A stretch of DNA of 64,000 bases from Chitinophaga sp. H8 (GCF_040567655.1 NZ_JBEXAC010000001.1:2604001-2668000); one strand, 5' to 3'. Numbered from the stretch's first letter, positions 8,406-17,588 are shown. Translations and numbers: made by a program. Notes: generated by a model from the sequence alone, not told the origin.

Positions 8406-9725
8406 ATGATGACAAGCGATATTACGATACCATTTTACCAATATATATTGGACGAAGCCAATGGTTTGCCGGAGCTGCTGCACCAGGGAAATCAGGACGC
8501 TTTTGCGCCATTGCGTGCGGCTGCTATTGCCAGGTTCAGAAGCCTGGGCATCCCTACGCTGAAATCGGAAGACTGGCGTTATACCAATATCCAGCGCTTT
8601 CTGAAAGGGCCTTTTGAACTGGCTGTTCCGGAAGCACACGTGGAAGAGGCACAGCTGGCCAAAGCGGCCATCCCTGCTTTTGATGCTTACCGCATTGTAC
8701 TGGTAAACGGGCACTTTAAGCCTGCCCTGTCCCAGCTGCCTGCTGTAAAAGGCATCACCATCTGTCCGCTGAGCAAAGCTGCCGGTAATGCTGCTTTCGC
8801 TAAATATTTTGATAAGCACATCCACCTGGAAAAACACCCGTTTGCGGCTTTAAACACCGCCCTTTTTGCGGATGGCCTTTTCCTGGAAGCAGCTGCTAAA
8901 ACCATCCTGGACAAGCCCCTGCATATTGTACATGTGTACTCCACGGATACCCCGGTGTTTATCCAGCCCCGGCATTTGTGGGTAGTGCATCCGCAGGCGG
9001 AAGTACAGGTAGTGGAATCTGCCCTGCACCTGCAGGACGAAGCCATGGTATTTGTGAATGGCGTAACCGAAGTAGTGGTGGAAGAAAATGCGGAACTCTC
9101 CCATTATGATATCCAGCAGTACGCTAAGAACAGCCGCCATATCTATCATACGGTAGCAGACCAGCAAACATACAGCCGGTATCACAACTACAGCTTCTCC
9201 CTGCCCCATGCAGAACTGATCCGTAACAACCTCAGTATCGCCCTGAACGGCAGCTATACTGAAACAGATATGCATGGCTTATACCTGGCTACAGACCATC
9301 AGCATGTAGACAACCACACTTTTGTGGACCACCGCATGCCCAACTGTAACAGTAATGAGCTGTACAAAGGTGTACTGATGGATAATGCCAATGGTGTTTT
9401 CACCGGTAAGATCCATGTACACGTAGATGCACAAAAAACCAATGCCTTCCAGCAAAACAATAACCTGCTGCTGAGCACTAAAGCGGACATAAACTCCCAG
9501 CCTCAGCTGGAAATCTATGCCGACGATGTGAAATGCAGTCACGGTTTTACCGTAGGACAATTCAACCCCGAATCTCTTTTCTATCTCAGGTCAAGAGGTA
9601 TCGGTGAAGAAGCTGCCAGAACATTGCTGGTAAATGCTTTTGCTTATGACATTACCAATGAGGTAAAAATACCTGCTATCCAGCAGTATGTGTCTGAGCA
9701 GATCAGGCATTACGTAAGTAATTAA
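8406..9725 (+). CDS. sufD: Fe-S cluster assembly protein SufD
   Basis: The 439-residue protein is a SufB paralogue and partner in the SufBC2D complex. Recognisable features are the N-terminal GIPTLKSEDWRYTNI segment and the C-terminal beta-helix core with DDVKCSHGFTVGQF and SRGIGEEAARTLLVNAFA. It starts 9 bp after the sufC stop (ATG 8406; ATG 8409 is also possible). A repeat-rich gap of about 137 bp separates it from sufS. Confidence 0.96.
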   Translation: MMTSDITIPFYQYILDEANGLPELLHQGNQDAFAPLRAAAIARFRSLGIPTLKSEDWRYTNIQRFLKGPFELAVPEAHVEEAQLAKAAIPAFDAYRIVLVNGHFKPALSQLPAVKGITICPLSKAAGNAAFAKYFDKHIHLEKHPFAALNTALFADGLFLEAAAKTILDKPLHIVHVYSTDTPVFIQPRHLWVVHPQAEVQVVESALHLQDEAMVFVNGVTEVVVEENAELSHYDIQQYAKNSRHIYHTVADQQTYSRYHNYSFSLPHAELIRNNLSIALNGSYTETDMHGLYLATDHQHVDNHTFVDHRMPNCNSNELYKGVLMDNANGVFTGKIHVHVDAQKTNAFQQNNNLLLSTKADINSQPQLEIYADDVKCSHGFTVGQFNPESLFYLRSRGIGEEAARTLLVNAFAYDITNEVKIPAIQQYVSEQIRHYVSN

Positions 9726-9738
9726 AGCACACAGGTAT

Positions 9739-9841
9739 AAGCTAAAAGCGTAAAGCTGAAAGCATAAAGCAGTTATGTTTTGCTCAATACGCAACATGGT
9801 GCTTTTAGCTTTCAGCTTTAGTGCTTTGGGCCTTTTAGCTT
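9739..9841. repeat. AGCTTTTAGC-type structured inverted repeat between sufD and sufS
   Basis: The outer arms AAGCTAAAAG (9739-9748) and CTTTTAGCTT (9832-9841) are perfect complements. The inner arms at 9751-9771 and 9800-9820 are complementary at 19 of 21 positions. The central loop contains TGCTCAATACGCAACA, which resembles the core of the second element after the SufT-like gene. The transcript could fold into a long hairpin inside the suf operon and might influence sufS expression or act as an internal attenuator; it lacks a T-run. Confidence 0.8.
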
Positions 9842-9862
9842 TACCACTTAAAAACATTGACT

Positions 9863-11113
9863 ATGCAACATACCGATCATATAATGACTGCACCGGCTTT
9901 AGACGTAGCAAAGATCAGACAGGAGTTCCCTATACTGCAAACGCAGGTGTTTGGTGTGCCGTTGGTATATCTCGATAATGGGGCTACTACCCAGAAACCG
10001 CAGATAGTAATAGATACCCTCGATAAATACTATTCCGGCTATAACAGTAATGTACACCGGGGGGTGCACCAGCTAAGCCAGCAGGCCACAGAAGCATACG
10101 AACAATCCCGCAAAACGGTGGCAGACTATATCAATGCGGCACACAGTCACGAGATCATTTTCACCAAAGGCACTACCGACAGTATCAACCTGGTAGCCAG
10201 TTGCTTTGGCCGGGCAGTGATCCGCAAGGGCGATACCGTGATCATCTCCGCGATGGAGCATCACTCCAATATCGTTCCCTGGCAGATGGTATGTGAAGAA
10301 AAAGGCGCCACCCTTAAAGTGATCCCCATCAATGAGCTGGGAGAATTACAAATGGATGCCTTTACCGCCATGCTGGATGATACCGTTAAAATTGTGGCGG
10401 TTACCTATGTATCCAATACCATGGGTACCGTCAACCCCGTAAAAGATATTATCACCCTGGCGCATGCACGTAATATTCCGGTACTGCTGGATGTTGCCCA
10501 GGCTATTCAACACATCTCCATAGATGTACAGGAACTGCAGCCTGATTTTCTGGCTTTCTCCGGACATAAGATCTACGGCCCTACCGGTATTGGCGTATTA
10601 TACGGTACCAGCGAATGGCTGAATAAACTCCCTCCCTATCAGGGTGGTGGTGATATGATCAAAACCGTTACGTTTGCCAAGACCATCTATAACGAGCTAC
10701 CCTACAAATTTGAAGCCGGCACTCCTAATATTGCCGGGGCCATCGGACTGGGGGCTGCTATCAGCTTTCTGCAGGAAACCGGACTGGATAAGATCCAGCA
10801 ATGGGAAGAACAACTGATGACCTATGCGCTGTCTTCCCTTCGGGAAATTGACGGCCTGCGGTTGATCGGTGATGCTGCACACCGCAGCGGTGCTATCTCC
10901 TTCCTGGTGCACAACATCCACCCCTATGATATGGGTGAGCTGTTGGACAAACAGGGTATTGCAGTACGTACCGGACATCATTGCACCGAACCATTAATGG
11001 ACCTCTTTAAAATTCCTGGTACGGTTCGTGCGTCCCTATCATTTTATAATACTTTGGAAGAAATAGACAAACTGGTAGCAGGTATTAAAAAAGCCAGCGC
11101 CATGCTGCTGTAA
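9863..11113 (+). CDS. sufS: Cysteine desulfurase SufS (type II)
   Basis: The 416-residue PLP enzyme removes sulfur from cysteine for cluster assembly. K236 in SGHKIYGPTGIG is the PLP Schiff-base lysine and C374 in RTGHHCTEPLM is the persulfide-forming cysteine; the RTGHHC context marks the SufS/CsdA (type II) class. ATG 9863 is used rather than an in-frame TTG at 9857. sufE follows 10 bp later, fitting the SufS-SufE sulfur-relay pair. Confidence 0.97.
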   Translation: MQHTDHIMTAPALDVAKIRQEFPILQTQVFGVPLVYLDNGATTQKPQIVIDTLDKYYSGYNSNVHRGVHQLSQQATEAYEQSRKTVADYINAAHSHEIIFTKGTTDSINLVASCFGRAVIRKGDTVIISAMEHHSNIVPWQMVCEEKGATLKVIPINELGELQMDAFTAMLDDTVKIVAVTYVSNTMGTVNPVKDIITLAHARNIPVLLDVAQAIQHISIDVQELQPDFLAFSGHKIYGPTGIGVLYGTSEWLNKLPPYQGGGDMIKTVTFAKTIYNELPYKFEAGTPNIAGAIGLGAAISFLQETGLDKIQQWEEQLMTYALSSLREIDGLRLIGDAAHRSGAISFLVHNIHPYDMGELLDKQGIAVRTGHHCTEPLMDLFKIPGTVRASLSFYNTLEEIDKLVAGIKKASAMLL

Positions 11114-11123
11114 ATAACCGGAT

Positions 11124-11555
11124 ATGACGATCAAAGCACTACAGGACGAAATGATCTCGGACTTTTCCGTGATGGAAAACTGGATGGATAAATATGAATA
11201 CATTATTCAGCTTGGCAAAGAACTGCCCCTTATCGAAGAGCAGTACAAAACGGATGACCACCTCATCAAAGGTTGCCAGTCGAGAGTATGGCTCCATACC
11301 GAACTAAAAGATGGGAAACTGTTTTTTACCGGCGACAGTGATGCGGTCATCACCAAGGGACTGGTGAGCCTGATGATCGCAGTATTATCAGGCCATACGC
11401 CCCAGGAAATCGCAGCGACTGATATCTATTTTATTGATGCGATCGGTTTGCGCAACCACCTGTCTCCTACCCGCTCCAACGGATTGCTGAGCATGCTGAA
11501 ACAAATGAAACTCTATGCAGTAGCATATGCTGCCCAACAAAGCAGTAAAAATTAA
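11124..11555 (+). CDS. sufE: Sulfur acceptor protein SufE
   Basis: The 143-residue protein is the expected size for SufE and keeps C51 in the IKGCQSRVWL motif, the cysteine that takes persulfide from SufS and hands it to SufB. The SPTRSNGLLSML motif near the C-terminus is also typical. It sits 10 bp after sufS and 9 bp before the SufT-like gene, clearly within one operon. Confidence 0.96.
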   Translation: MTIKALQDEMISDFSVMENWMDKYEYIIQLGKELPLIEEQYKTDDHLIKGCQSRVWLHTELKDGKLFFTGDSDAVITKGLVSLMIAVLSGHTPQEIAATDIYFIDAIGLRNHLSPTRSNGLLSMLKQMKLYAVAYAAQQSSKN

Positions 11556-11564
11556 TCAAACGCC

Positions 11565-11876
11565 ATGAGTGAACTTAGCTTAAGAGATAAAATAGAAGAA
11601 GCACTCAGAACCGTACATGATCCGGAAATACCGGTAAACATCTACGAACTGGGGCTGGTCTACGAAATCAAGATCGGTAATAATAACCGTATCGGTATCA
11701 CAATGACCCTAACCGCCCCCGGATGCCCCGTAGCAGGGGATATTATCCGGGAAGTAGATCAAAAGGTGCGCGACATTGAAGGGGTATCCGATGTAGATGT
11801 ACACCTTACCTTTGATCCACCCTGGACCCGTGACATGATGAGCGAAGAAGCAAAACTGGAACTGGGATTTCTTTAG
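11565..11876 (+). CDS. MIP18/DUF59 family Fe-S assembly factor (SufT-like)
   Basis: The 103-residue protein is a single MIP18 (DUF59) domain: TVHDPEIPVNIYELGLVYEI, the TAPGCPVAGDI stretch with its conserved cysteine, and VHLTFDPPWTRDMMSEEAK. Proteins of this kind, called SufT in Firmicutes and common as the last gene of Bacteroidota suf operons, help mature Fe-S proteins. Being 9 bp behind sufE supports the same role here. PaaD-like proteins share the domain, but there are no paa genes nearby. Confidence 0.92.
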   Translation: MSELSLRDKIEEALRTVHDPEIPVNIYELGLVYEIKIGNNNRIGITMTLTAPGCPVAGDIIREVDQKVRDIEGVSDVDVHLTFDPPWTRDMMSEEAKLELGFL

Positions 11877-12150
11877 CTTTTAGCTGTTAGCTTTTGGCTA
11901 TTAGCTCAAATGCAGCGAGTGGATAGTTTTTAGCTTTTAGCTTTTAGCTCAATGCAGCGAAATTGTATCTTATTAGACTGCTTAGATGTAATGAAAATAA
12001 TCAAAGCTGTTAGCTTATAGCTGACAGCTTTTTTTGTGCTTATTAGTGATCCTTTAAATTGATAGTATAACCTCATATAAAACAGTGAAGTTTGTACTAC
12101 CATCGCTGCATTTGAGCTAAAAGCTAACTGCTAATAGCTAAAAGCTCAAA
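11873..12150. repeat. AGCTTTTAGC-rich element with terminal inverted repeats
   Basis: The stretch after the SufT-like gene has no gene. It is bounded by inverted arms of about 48 bp: left 11873-11918, right 12103-12150. Within the arms AGCTCAAATGCAGCGA (11903-11918) is matched perfectly in inverse at 12103-12118. A third, direct copy lacking one A lies at 11946-11960. Both arms are runs of AGCTTTTAGCT-like units. The layout resembles a short non-autonomous element or a REP-like structured repeat. The remaining stretch to 12251 shows nothing further. Confidence 0.8.
12004..12035 (+). terminator. Probable terminator of the suf operon
   Basis: AAGCTGT (12004-12010) pairs with ACAGCTT (12024-12030), and inside them AGCT pairs with AGCT around a TAT loop, giving a 12-bp stem with one wobble, followed by a T-run to 12035. 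It lies about 130 bp after the SufT-like gene and inside the repeat element described there. Confidence 0.7.
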
Positions 12151-12251
12151 GATCAACCCGCTATCAAAAACGGCAAACCAGCTATTATATACTCTCCTTA
12201 TTTTTTACTATTTTTTCAGCTTGTTCTAAACACGTTCAAATTATTCCTCTC

Positions 12252-13856
12252 ATGTTAAAGCATCGTACTATTTTATTGTGCTGTATGGCCCTGGTAGCTA
12301 CTTGTCTGGGACGGCCATCCCAAGCAGCCAATATCATTCCACAACCGGAGCAGGTGAAAACACTACCCGGTAATTTTAACTTATCCGGCACTACTGCTAT
12401 TATACATAATGGCAATCTGCCCAATGAAGCCGGCTTTTTACGGGAGGTGATCAAAGCCACCCAGGGATTGCAGCTGAATATCCGGAGTAAGGGCGGCAAC
12501 AGCAATGTGATCCGCCTGGTAATCGACAAAAAAGCCAGCAGAGAGCTCGGCCCTGAAGGATACCGCCTGCAGGTAAACCAGGATCAGATCCTGCTCACCG
12601 CCCCATCTGACAAAGGTATCTTTTATGGTATCCAAACCTTACGGCAGCTGATCCCCGCCAACGCTGATAATAATGCGTATGCGATTGGTTGTGTAAGCAT
12701 ACAGGACAAACCGCGTTTTTCCTGGAGAGCATTTATGCTGGACGAAGGCCGCTATTTTAAAGGAGCATCCGTAGTAAAGCAGCTGCTCGATGAAATGGCT
12801 CTCCTGAAAATGAATGTGTTTCACTGGCACCTGACAGACGACCAGGGCTGGCGCATTGAAATAAAGAAATACCCGCTGCTGACCACTATTGGCAGTAAAC
12901 GTGACTCTACCCAAAGCGGGCACTGGAACAGTCCTACCTTTGATGGTAAAGTACACCAGGGCTTTTACACCCAGGAGCAGATCAAGGACATTATCCGCTA
13001 TGCAGCAGAAAGGCATATTACCATTATTCCCGAAATTGAGATGCCCGGCCATTCCAGCGCTGCTATCGCCGCATATCCCTGGTTAGGCTGCACCGGCAAA
13101 CAAATCAAGGTACCAGGTACGTTTGGGGTGCACTATGACGTTTTTGATGTGACCAATCCCAAAGTAATCACCTTCCTCGAAGATGTATTGCAGGAAGTGC
13201 TTACCCTCTTCCCCTCCAAAGTAATCCATATTGGCGGCGATGAAGTAAAATACGACCAATGGAAAGCGTCAGGTACTATACAGGCTTTCATGAAAGAAAA
13301 AGGACTGGGTACACCTGCCGACCTGCAAATCTGGTTTACCAACAAGATCTCCAACTACCTGGCCGGCAAACAACGCCGGATGATGGGCTGGAATGAGATC
13401 ATGGGCAGCCAGGTACATGAATATTCTGACAAAAACGGTCCTGGTGCAAAGGAAAAGCTGGCCGCCGGCACCATCGTTCACTTCTGGAAAGGAGAACTGA
13501 AACTGATTACCGAAGCCGTTTCAAAAGGATATGATATCGTCAACTCCTATCATGAGTTTACTTATCTGGATTACGACTACAAATCCATCCCGCTGACTAA
13601 AGCTTACAGTTTTAATCCTATTCCCGAAGGGCTGGACGCCAAATATCATAATAAGATCCTGGGCCTGGGCTGCCAGATGTGGGGAGAATGGATTCCTACC
13701 GTAGAGAGCATGAACAAAATGGTGTTTCCCCGGCTGGCTGCTTATGCAGAAGCCGGATGGACCCCGCTGGCACAAAAGAATTTTGATACTTTCCAGCAAT
13801 CCCTGTCCTTCTTTTATGCCCGCTGGGATAAAGCAGGCATTAACTATGGCAAATAA
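12252..13856 (+). CDS. Beta-N-acetylhexosaminidase, glycoside hydrolase family 20
   Basis: A signal peptide (residues 1 to about 25, ending PSQA) leads into a GH20b-type N-terminal domain (to about 150) and a GH20 catalytic barrel. The barrel has FHWHLTDDQGWRIEIKKYP and the catalytic pair D330-E331 in HIGGDEVKYD. GH20 enzymes remove terminal GlcNAc or GalNAc from chitin oligosaccharides and glycoconjugates by substrate-assisted catalysis. Length (534 aa) is normal. It is flanked upstream by the repeat element and downstream by its own terminator, so it seems to be transcribed alone. Periplasmic or outer-surface location is likely. Confidence 0.95.
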   Translation: MLKHRTILLCCMALVATCLGRPSQAANIIPQPEQVKTLPGNFNLSGTTAIIHNGNLPNEAGFLREVIKATQGLQLNIRSKGGNSNVIRLVIDKKASRELGPEGYRLQVNQDQILLTAPSDKGIFYGIQTLRQLIPANADNNAYAIGCVSIQDKPRFSWRAFMLDEGRYFKGASVVKQLLDEMALLKMNVFHWHLTDDQGWRIEIKKYPLLTTIGSKRDSTQSGHWNSPTFDGKVHQGFYTQEQIKDIIRYAAERHITIIPEIEMPGHSSAAIAAYPWLGCTGKQIKVPGTFGVHYDVFDVTNPKVITFLEDVLQEVLTLFPSKVIHIGGDEVKYDQWKASGTIQAFMKEKGLGTPADLQIWFTNKISNYLAGKQRRMMGWNEIMGSQVHEYSDKNGPGAKEKLAAGTIVHFWKGELKLITEAVSKGYDIVNSYHEFTYLDYDYKSIPLTKAYSFNPIPEGLDAKYHNKILGLGCQMWGEWIPTVESMNKMVFPRLAAYAEAGWTPLAQKNFDTFQQSLSFFYARWDKAGINYGK

Positions 13857-13883
13857 CACATTGTAAATTTACCTGACAGGTAC

Positions 13884-13921
13884 AGCCGGCTAAAAGGAGC
13901 TTCTTTTTAGCCGGCTTTTTT
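13884..13921 (+). terminator. Terminator after the GH20 gene
   Basis: Perfect 12-bp arms AGCCGGCTAAAA (13884-13895) and TTTTAGCCGGCT (13905-13916) enclose a 9-nt loop and are followed by T residues. The right arm overlaps the stop codon of the convergent SulP gene (13907-13909). Confidence 0.88.
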
Positions 13922-15589
13922 GATAGCAGTACCACTATCCGCAATAATCACTTCACTTCTATGCAGGGCTGCTTCAAATGTTGGCAGTACATTGGCCTTA
14001 CCCACCGCAAAAAGTAACCTGGATTGCTTTAAGGCGGTCCATACCTGTTCACTGGTTACCTCCGACAGCACCAGTTTGGTACCCTGGTGCTTAAATGCTT
14101 TCTGCACTTCCTGCAAAGTATGGATACCGGTAGCATCAATGATGGGCACCGCCCGCATCCGGATAATCAATACCCTGGGCGCTGCTGCTATCATCACACT
14201 GGCATCCTTAAACTTATAAGCCGCCCCGAAAAATAAAGGACCGGTTATTTCGAAGACCGTCACTCCCGGAGGGATCGCAAAATCAACCACCGGGGCAAGA
14301 TCTGCAGCGGCATTGGAAGCCGTTGGCGATGGTGTCATAATATTCACGCTCGTGAACTGTGTCATTTTCCGCATAAACAGAAAGGCTGCCAGGATCATTC
14401 CTATTTCTATCGCTACAGTAAGATCAATCAGCACAGTTAACAGGAAAGTAACTACCAATACGGCGGCATCTCCCCTCGGTGCTTTTAAAATGGCAACGAA
14501 ATTTTTCCATTCACTCATATTATAAGCCACCACCATCAGAATGCCCCCCAGCGTAGCCATGGGAATCAAGGCTGCCCACTGGCCCACAAACAGCAGGATC
14601 AGTAATAACGTAATGGCATGCACCATCCCGGCAACGGGCGTACGTCCGCCGTTACGGATATTGGTAGCCGTTCTGGCAATAGCCCCTGTAGCTGGTATCC
14701 CACCAAAGATGGAAGAAAAAACATTCGCTGTTCCCTGTGCAACCAGCTCTACATTGCTTTTATGTTTTCCTCCGGTCATCCCATCAGCTACCACTGCTGA
14801 AAGCAGTGATTCTATACTTCCCAGTAAAGCAATGGTAAAAGCTGGCTGGATCAATTGCTGGATGGTAGAAAAGTTGATATGAGGCAATGCAGGTGCCGGC
14901 ATTGAGGAAGTAATATGTCCAAACCTGCTGCCGATTGTTTCCACGGGTATTGCCCACACTTGTACTGCTAATGTAGTAAGTATAATCGCCACCAGGGAAC
15001 CCGGAACTTTGCTGAACCTTTTAGGCCACCATAATATAACGGAGGTAGTAAACAGGGCGATCACAATGGCAGCCGGATTGACTGACTTAATATTGGCTCC
15101 GTAAGCGGCCCACTTTTCGAGGAAATCAGCGGGAACCGCTCCCATGTGCAGGCCCAGGACATCTTTCATCTGGGCCGAAAAAATGATCAGCGCAATACCG
15201 CTGGTAAACCCTACAATCAAAGGGTGTGGAATGAATTTAATAACGGTACCTAGTCTGGCTATCCCCATGATGATCATCATCAGCCCCGCTATGAACGTAG
15301 CAATAATCAGCCCGTCAACACCATGTACCTGGACAATCCCGTATACAATAACAATAAAGGCCCCGGTAGGGCCTCCAATCTGTACGCTGCTGCCACCCAG
15401 GGCGGAAATAATAAACCCTGCAATGATGGCTGTAAATATGCCCTTTTCGGGTGATACCCCTGATGCAATGGCAAACGCGATGGCCAACGGTAAGGCTACA
15501 ATCCCTACAATGATGCCAGCCAGCACGTCCTTTGCAAATTGTTCCCTGGTATACCCCTTCAGCGTTTCAAATAGTATAGGCTTAAACAT
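13907..15589 (-). CDS. SulP-family anion transporter with STAS domain
   Basis: The 560-residue inner-membrane protein has the SulP fold: about 12 hydrophobic segments, the N-terminal GIIVGIVALPLAIAFAIASG signature, and a C-terminal cytoplasmic STAS domain (about 440-545; VFEITGPLFFGAAYKF and IDATGIHTLQEV). SulP proteins move sulfate, bicarbonate or other anions with Na+ or H+. The ion cannot be told from sequence, and a link to sulfur supply for the nearby suf genes would be speculation. A matching promoter element lies just upstream. Confidence 0.92.
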   Translation of the reverse strand: MFKPILFETLKGYTREQFAKDVLAGIIVGIVALPLAIAFAIASGVSPEKGIFTAIIAGFIISALGGSSVQIGGPTGAFIVIVYGIVQVHGVDGLIIATFIAGLMMIIMGIARLGTVIKFIPHPLIVGFTSGIALIIFSAQMKDVLGLHMGAVPADFLEKWAAYGANIKSVNPAAIVIALFTTSVILWWPKRFSKVPGSLVAIILTTLAVQVWAIPVETIGSRFGHITSSMPAPALPHINFSTIQQLIQPAFTIALLGSIESLLSAVVADGMTGGKHKSNVELVAQGTANVFSSIFGGIPATGAIARTATNIRNGGRTPVAGMVHAITLLLILLFVGQWAALIPMATLGGILMVVAYNMSEWKNFVAILKAPRGDAAVLVVTFLLTVLIDLTVAIEIGMILAAFLFMRKMTQFTSVNIMTPSPTASNAAADLAPVVDFAIPPGVTVFEITGPLFFGAAYKFKDASVMIAAAPRVLIIRMRAVPIIDATGIHTLQEVQKAFKHQGTKLVLSEVTSEQVWTALKQSRLLFAVGKANVLPTFEAALHRSEVIIADSGTAIKKAG

Positions 15590-15612
15590 GTACCCCTGCT
15601 TATTGCTTTATG

Positions 15613-15620
15613 CAAAGGTA
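15613..15620 (-). promoter_or_regulatory. -7 element upstream of the SulP gene (TACCTTTG)
   Basis: Read on the minus strand, TACCTTTG matches TAnnTTTG exactly, 24 bp before the SulP start codon. I see no clear TTG at the -33 distance. Confidence 0.45.
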
Positions 15621-15689
15621 CCAGGTGCTGAAGTGCCATCCGTTGATGCTTATCACTCAAAAAATTGATTAATATCATTTTTGATAGCG

Positions 15690-16451
15690 CTATCTCAACA
15701 TACCGGTATACACTTTTGTTTCATAATCAAATTTCACTTTGCCATTCACCTGGTGCTGCTCAAAAATCTGTTGCAGCCGGGACAACATTTCTTCATATAC
15801 CGGTGAGCTGGCCGTTGGTACATAAGAAGAAGAAAGCATTCTGCCTTTTACCCCATCAAAATCAAATACCTGCTCATTATGGAATGTTTTTACCTGACCT
15901 GGAGCAGGCGCATAAAAAGCAAACAGATCAGCATCCGCTACATTACGGTGATTGATCTGCGTATAATCCGTCGCATATTGCAGCAATAATTCCTCATATG
16001 CTTTTTCAAAGGGTGATACGATCTGCCGTTCATTAAACAGCACCACCGCATAGGCTCCTGGCCTGGCAATTCTGCTCCACTCTACTTTCGTTTTAATACG
16101 GTCGAACCAGTGAAATGCCTGTCCTGCTACAATCAGGTCCGCACTCGCACTTTCCAGCGTACTGGCTTCCGCTGTTCCATTCACACTGGTAAAACCAGGA
16201 TATGTTTTCAGCAATTCTTCTGCTTTTTCCCGCATTTCCTTATTCGGTTCTACCCCGCATACCTGGTAACCATTGTCGAGGAACAAACGGGAAGAAATCC
16301 CTGTACCAGACCCTATATCCGCTACCATCCCACCTGCAGGCAGGCCGGTTATTTCCTGCAGATAAGGCATTACTGCTTCAGGATAACCGGGGCGGTACTT
16401 TACATAATCCGCTACGCGGTTACTAAACCGGCCGGTGCTATTTACGTTCAT
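15690..16451 (-). CDS. Class I SAM-dependent methyltransferase
   Basis: The 253-residue protein carries the SAM-binding motif VADIGSGTGISS, the acidic strand end VEPNKEMR, and VAGQAFHWFD, a motif seen in Methyltransf_11-type enzymes related to trans-aconitate and yeast Crg1-like methyltransferases. It is cytosolic, with no signal or membrane segment. An exact minus-strand -7 element TACATTTG lies at 16475-16482, 24 bp upstream of the ATG. The acceptor is unknown. The SulP gene follows after about 100 bp with its own promoter element. Confidence 0.9.
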   Translation of the reverse strand: MNVNSTGRFSNRVADYVKYRPGYPEAVMPYLQEITGLPAGGMVADIGSGTGISSRLFLDNGYQVCGVEPNKEMREKAEELLKTYPGFTSVNGTAEASTLESASADLIVAGQAFHWFDRIKTKVEWSRIARPGAYAVVLFNERQIVSPFEKAYEELLLQYATDYTQINHRNVADADLFAFYAPAPGQVKTFHNEQVFDFDGVKGRMLSSSYVPTASSPVYEEMLSRLQQIFEQHQVNGKVKFDYETKVYTGMLR

Positions 16452-16506
16452 ATGGCAAACAAATTTGGTATAGGCAAATGTAACAATTCGTTTACTGAAC
16501 AGGTCA

Positions 16507-17184
16507 TTACTTTACAGGAATCAGCCCATAGCCTGCCGCTTGTTTCTTCAGCTGATATTTAATGGTTCGTTTGCCACCGGAAGGGGCAGCATTAGGATCA
16601 TCCTTTTTGTATACCGGAAAGCTGCGCATCAGGAATTGTTTGCTCACATAAAAAGAATCATGTCCCATATAGCCTGCGGCCAGCATACTATCTTCACCAA
16701 GCTCCGGTAATCCGATACGTATGGCCTTAGCACCATCAAACGTATAGCCATACACATCCCCGTAACTACCACTGCCATCAGATACTGTAAAACAATACAA
16801 TTCGGGCTTTTTATCCCCGTTCAGGTCGGCCGCAGCAATATTGATCACCCGGCCATTGATTCCTCTTTCCCGGGTAGTGTCTGATTTGGTAGTGTCTGCA
16901 GTTTGGGCATTTTGTACCCCTATCAGCAGCTCCCGTATCGTACCGTCCCCTTTCGTTGTCACGCCGAATTTATAATCCCTGAATCTTACTTCCTGCCGGA
17001 ATGTAGGCCGGTCTTCCTTTGGTGCAGGAGCTCCCAGCCGGCTGGTGTCCGTTCCTGCCGTACCTCCCCCTTCCACAGCTGCGGTGGAATCTCCGCTGTT
17101 GCCCGGTTGCTTTACCGGTTGATTACAGGATAAAGCCGCAGCCAGCAGACTTGCTATTCCTAGTAAAAGATGTTGATTTTTCAT
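16507..17184 (-). CDS. Putative lipoprotein of unknown function
   Basis: The N-terminus MKNQHLLLGIASLLAAALSC is a lipoprotein signal with the modified cysteine at residue 20. A Pro/Gly/Thr-rich linker follows to about residue 60. The core contains INIAAADLNGDKKPELYCF, which looks like a calcium-binding or FG-GAP-like repeat loop (DxNxDxxxE), then SDGSGSYGDVYGY. I do not recognise a named family. It is probably exported and membrane-anchored, and its C-terminus is rich in basic residues. Confidence 0.75.
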   Translation of the reverse strand: MKNQHLLLGIASLLAAALSCNQPVKQPGNSGDSTAAVEGGGTAGTDTSRLGAPAPKEDRPTFRQEVRFRDYKFGVTTKGDGTIRELLIGVQNAQTADTTKSDTTRERGINGRVINIAAADLNGDKKPELYCFTVSDGSGSYGDVYGYTFDGAKAIRIGLPELGEDSMLAAGYMGHDSFYVSKQFLMRSFPVYKKDDPNAAPSGGKRTIKYQLKKQAAGYGLIPVK

Positions 17185-17328
17185 GTTATCTCATTGAAAA
17201 TGAATGAATAAGGCTTTCAACTATGTTTTGCATCAAGGAATATGCCACTAAAAAGGATATCGTTAAAGGTGTGGTGTAAAATTTGTGGCACTACTCATAC
17301 ACATTGTTCACTTTTAAATTCATGGTTT

Positions 17329-17526
17329 ATGCTAACAAGGAAAATGTTCCCATCTCAAAATGGGTATGCACAAGCAGCTTATGATCCTAAAAACAAACCA
17401 GGGAAACAGTCAACAGGTGAAGAAATAGAAGAGGAACTGGAAGCGTATGATGATGACATGTATGACGATGATGAAGTACTGGAAGCGGAAGAAGAAGATG
17501 AAGCGGAAGAAGACGCAAAAATGTAG
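17329..17526 (+). CDS. Small highly acidic hypothetical protein
   Basis: The frame encodes about 65 residues ending in a strongly acidic tail (EEIEEELEAYDDDMYDDDEV, then EAEEEDEAEEDAKM). An open frame extends upstream to 17242, but a weak promoter-like TAAAATTTG at 17277-17285 and lack of plausible sequence argue for a start at ATG 17329 or ATG 17344 (preceded by AAGGAAA). No known domain; the polyacidic tail could bind cations or basic proteins. Medium confidence that it is a real gene. Confidence 0.5.
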   Translation: MLTRKMFPSQNGYAQAAYDPKNKPGKQSTGEEIEEELEAYDDDMYDDDEVLEAEEEDEAEEDAKM

Positions 17527-17588
17527 CTCATCAAAGCTATGGCAAAAAGATGTATGGCAGCATATCAGGATGTAAGTTGATGTACCAC

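Noticed and set aside
17322..17384. Short frame from ATG 17322 (MVYANKENVPISKWVCTSSL), considered as a frameshifted start of the acidic protein
   Set aside because: It ends after 20 codons and has no similarity I can name. The downstream frame has its own possible starts, so a frameshift is not needed.
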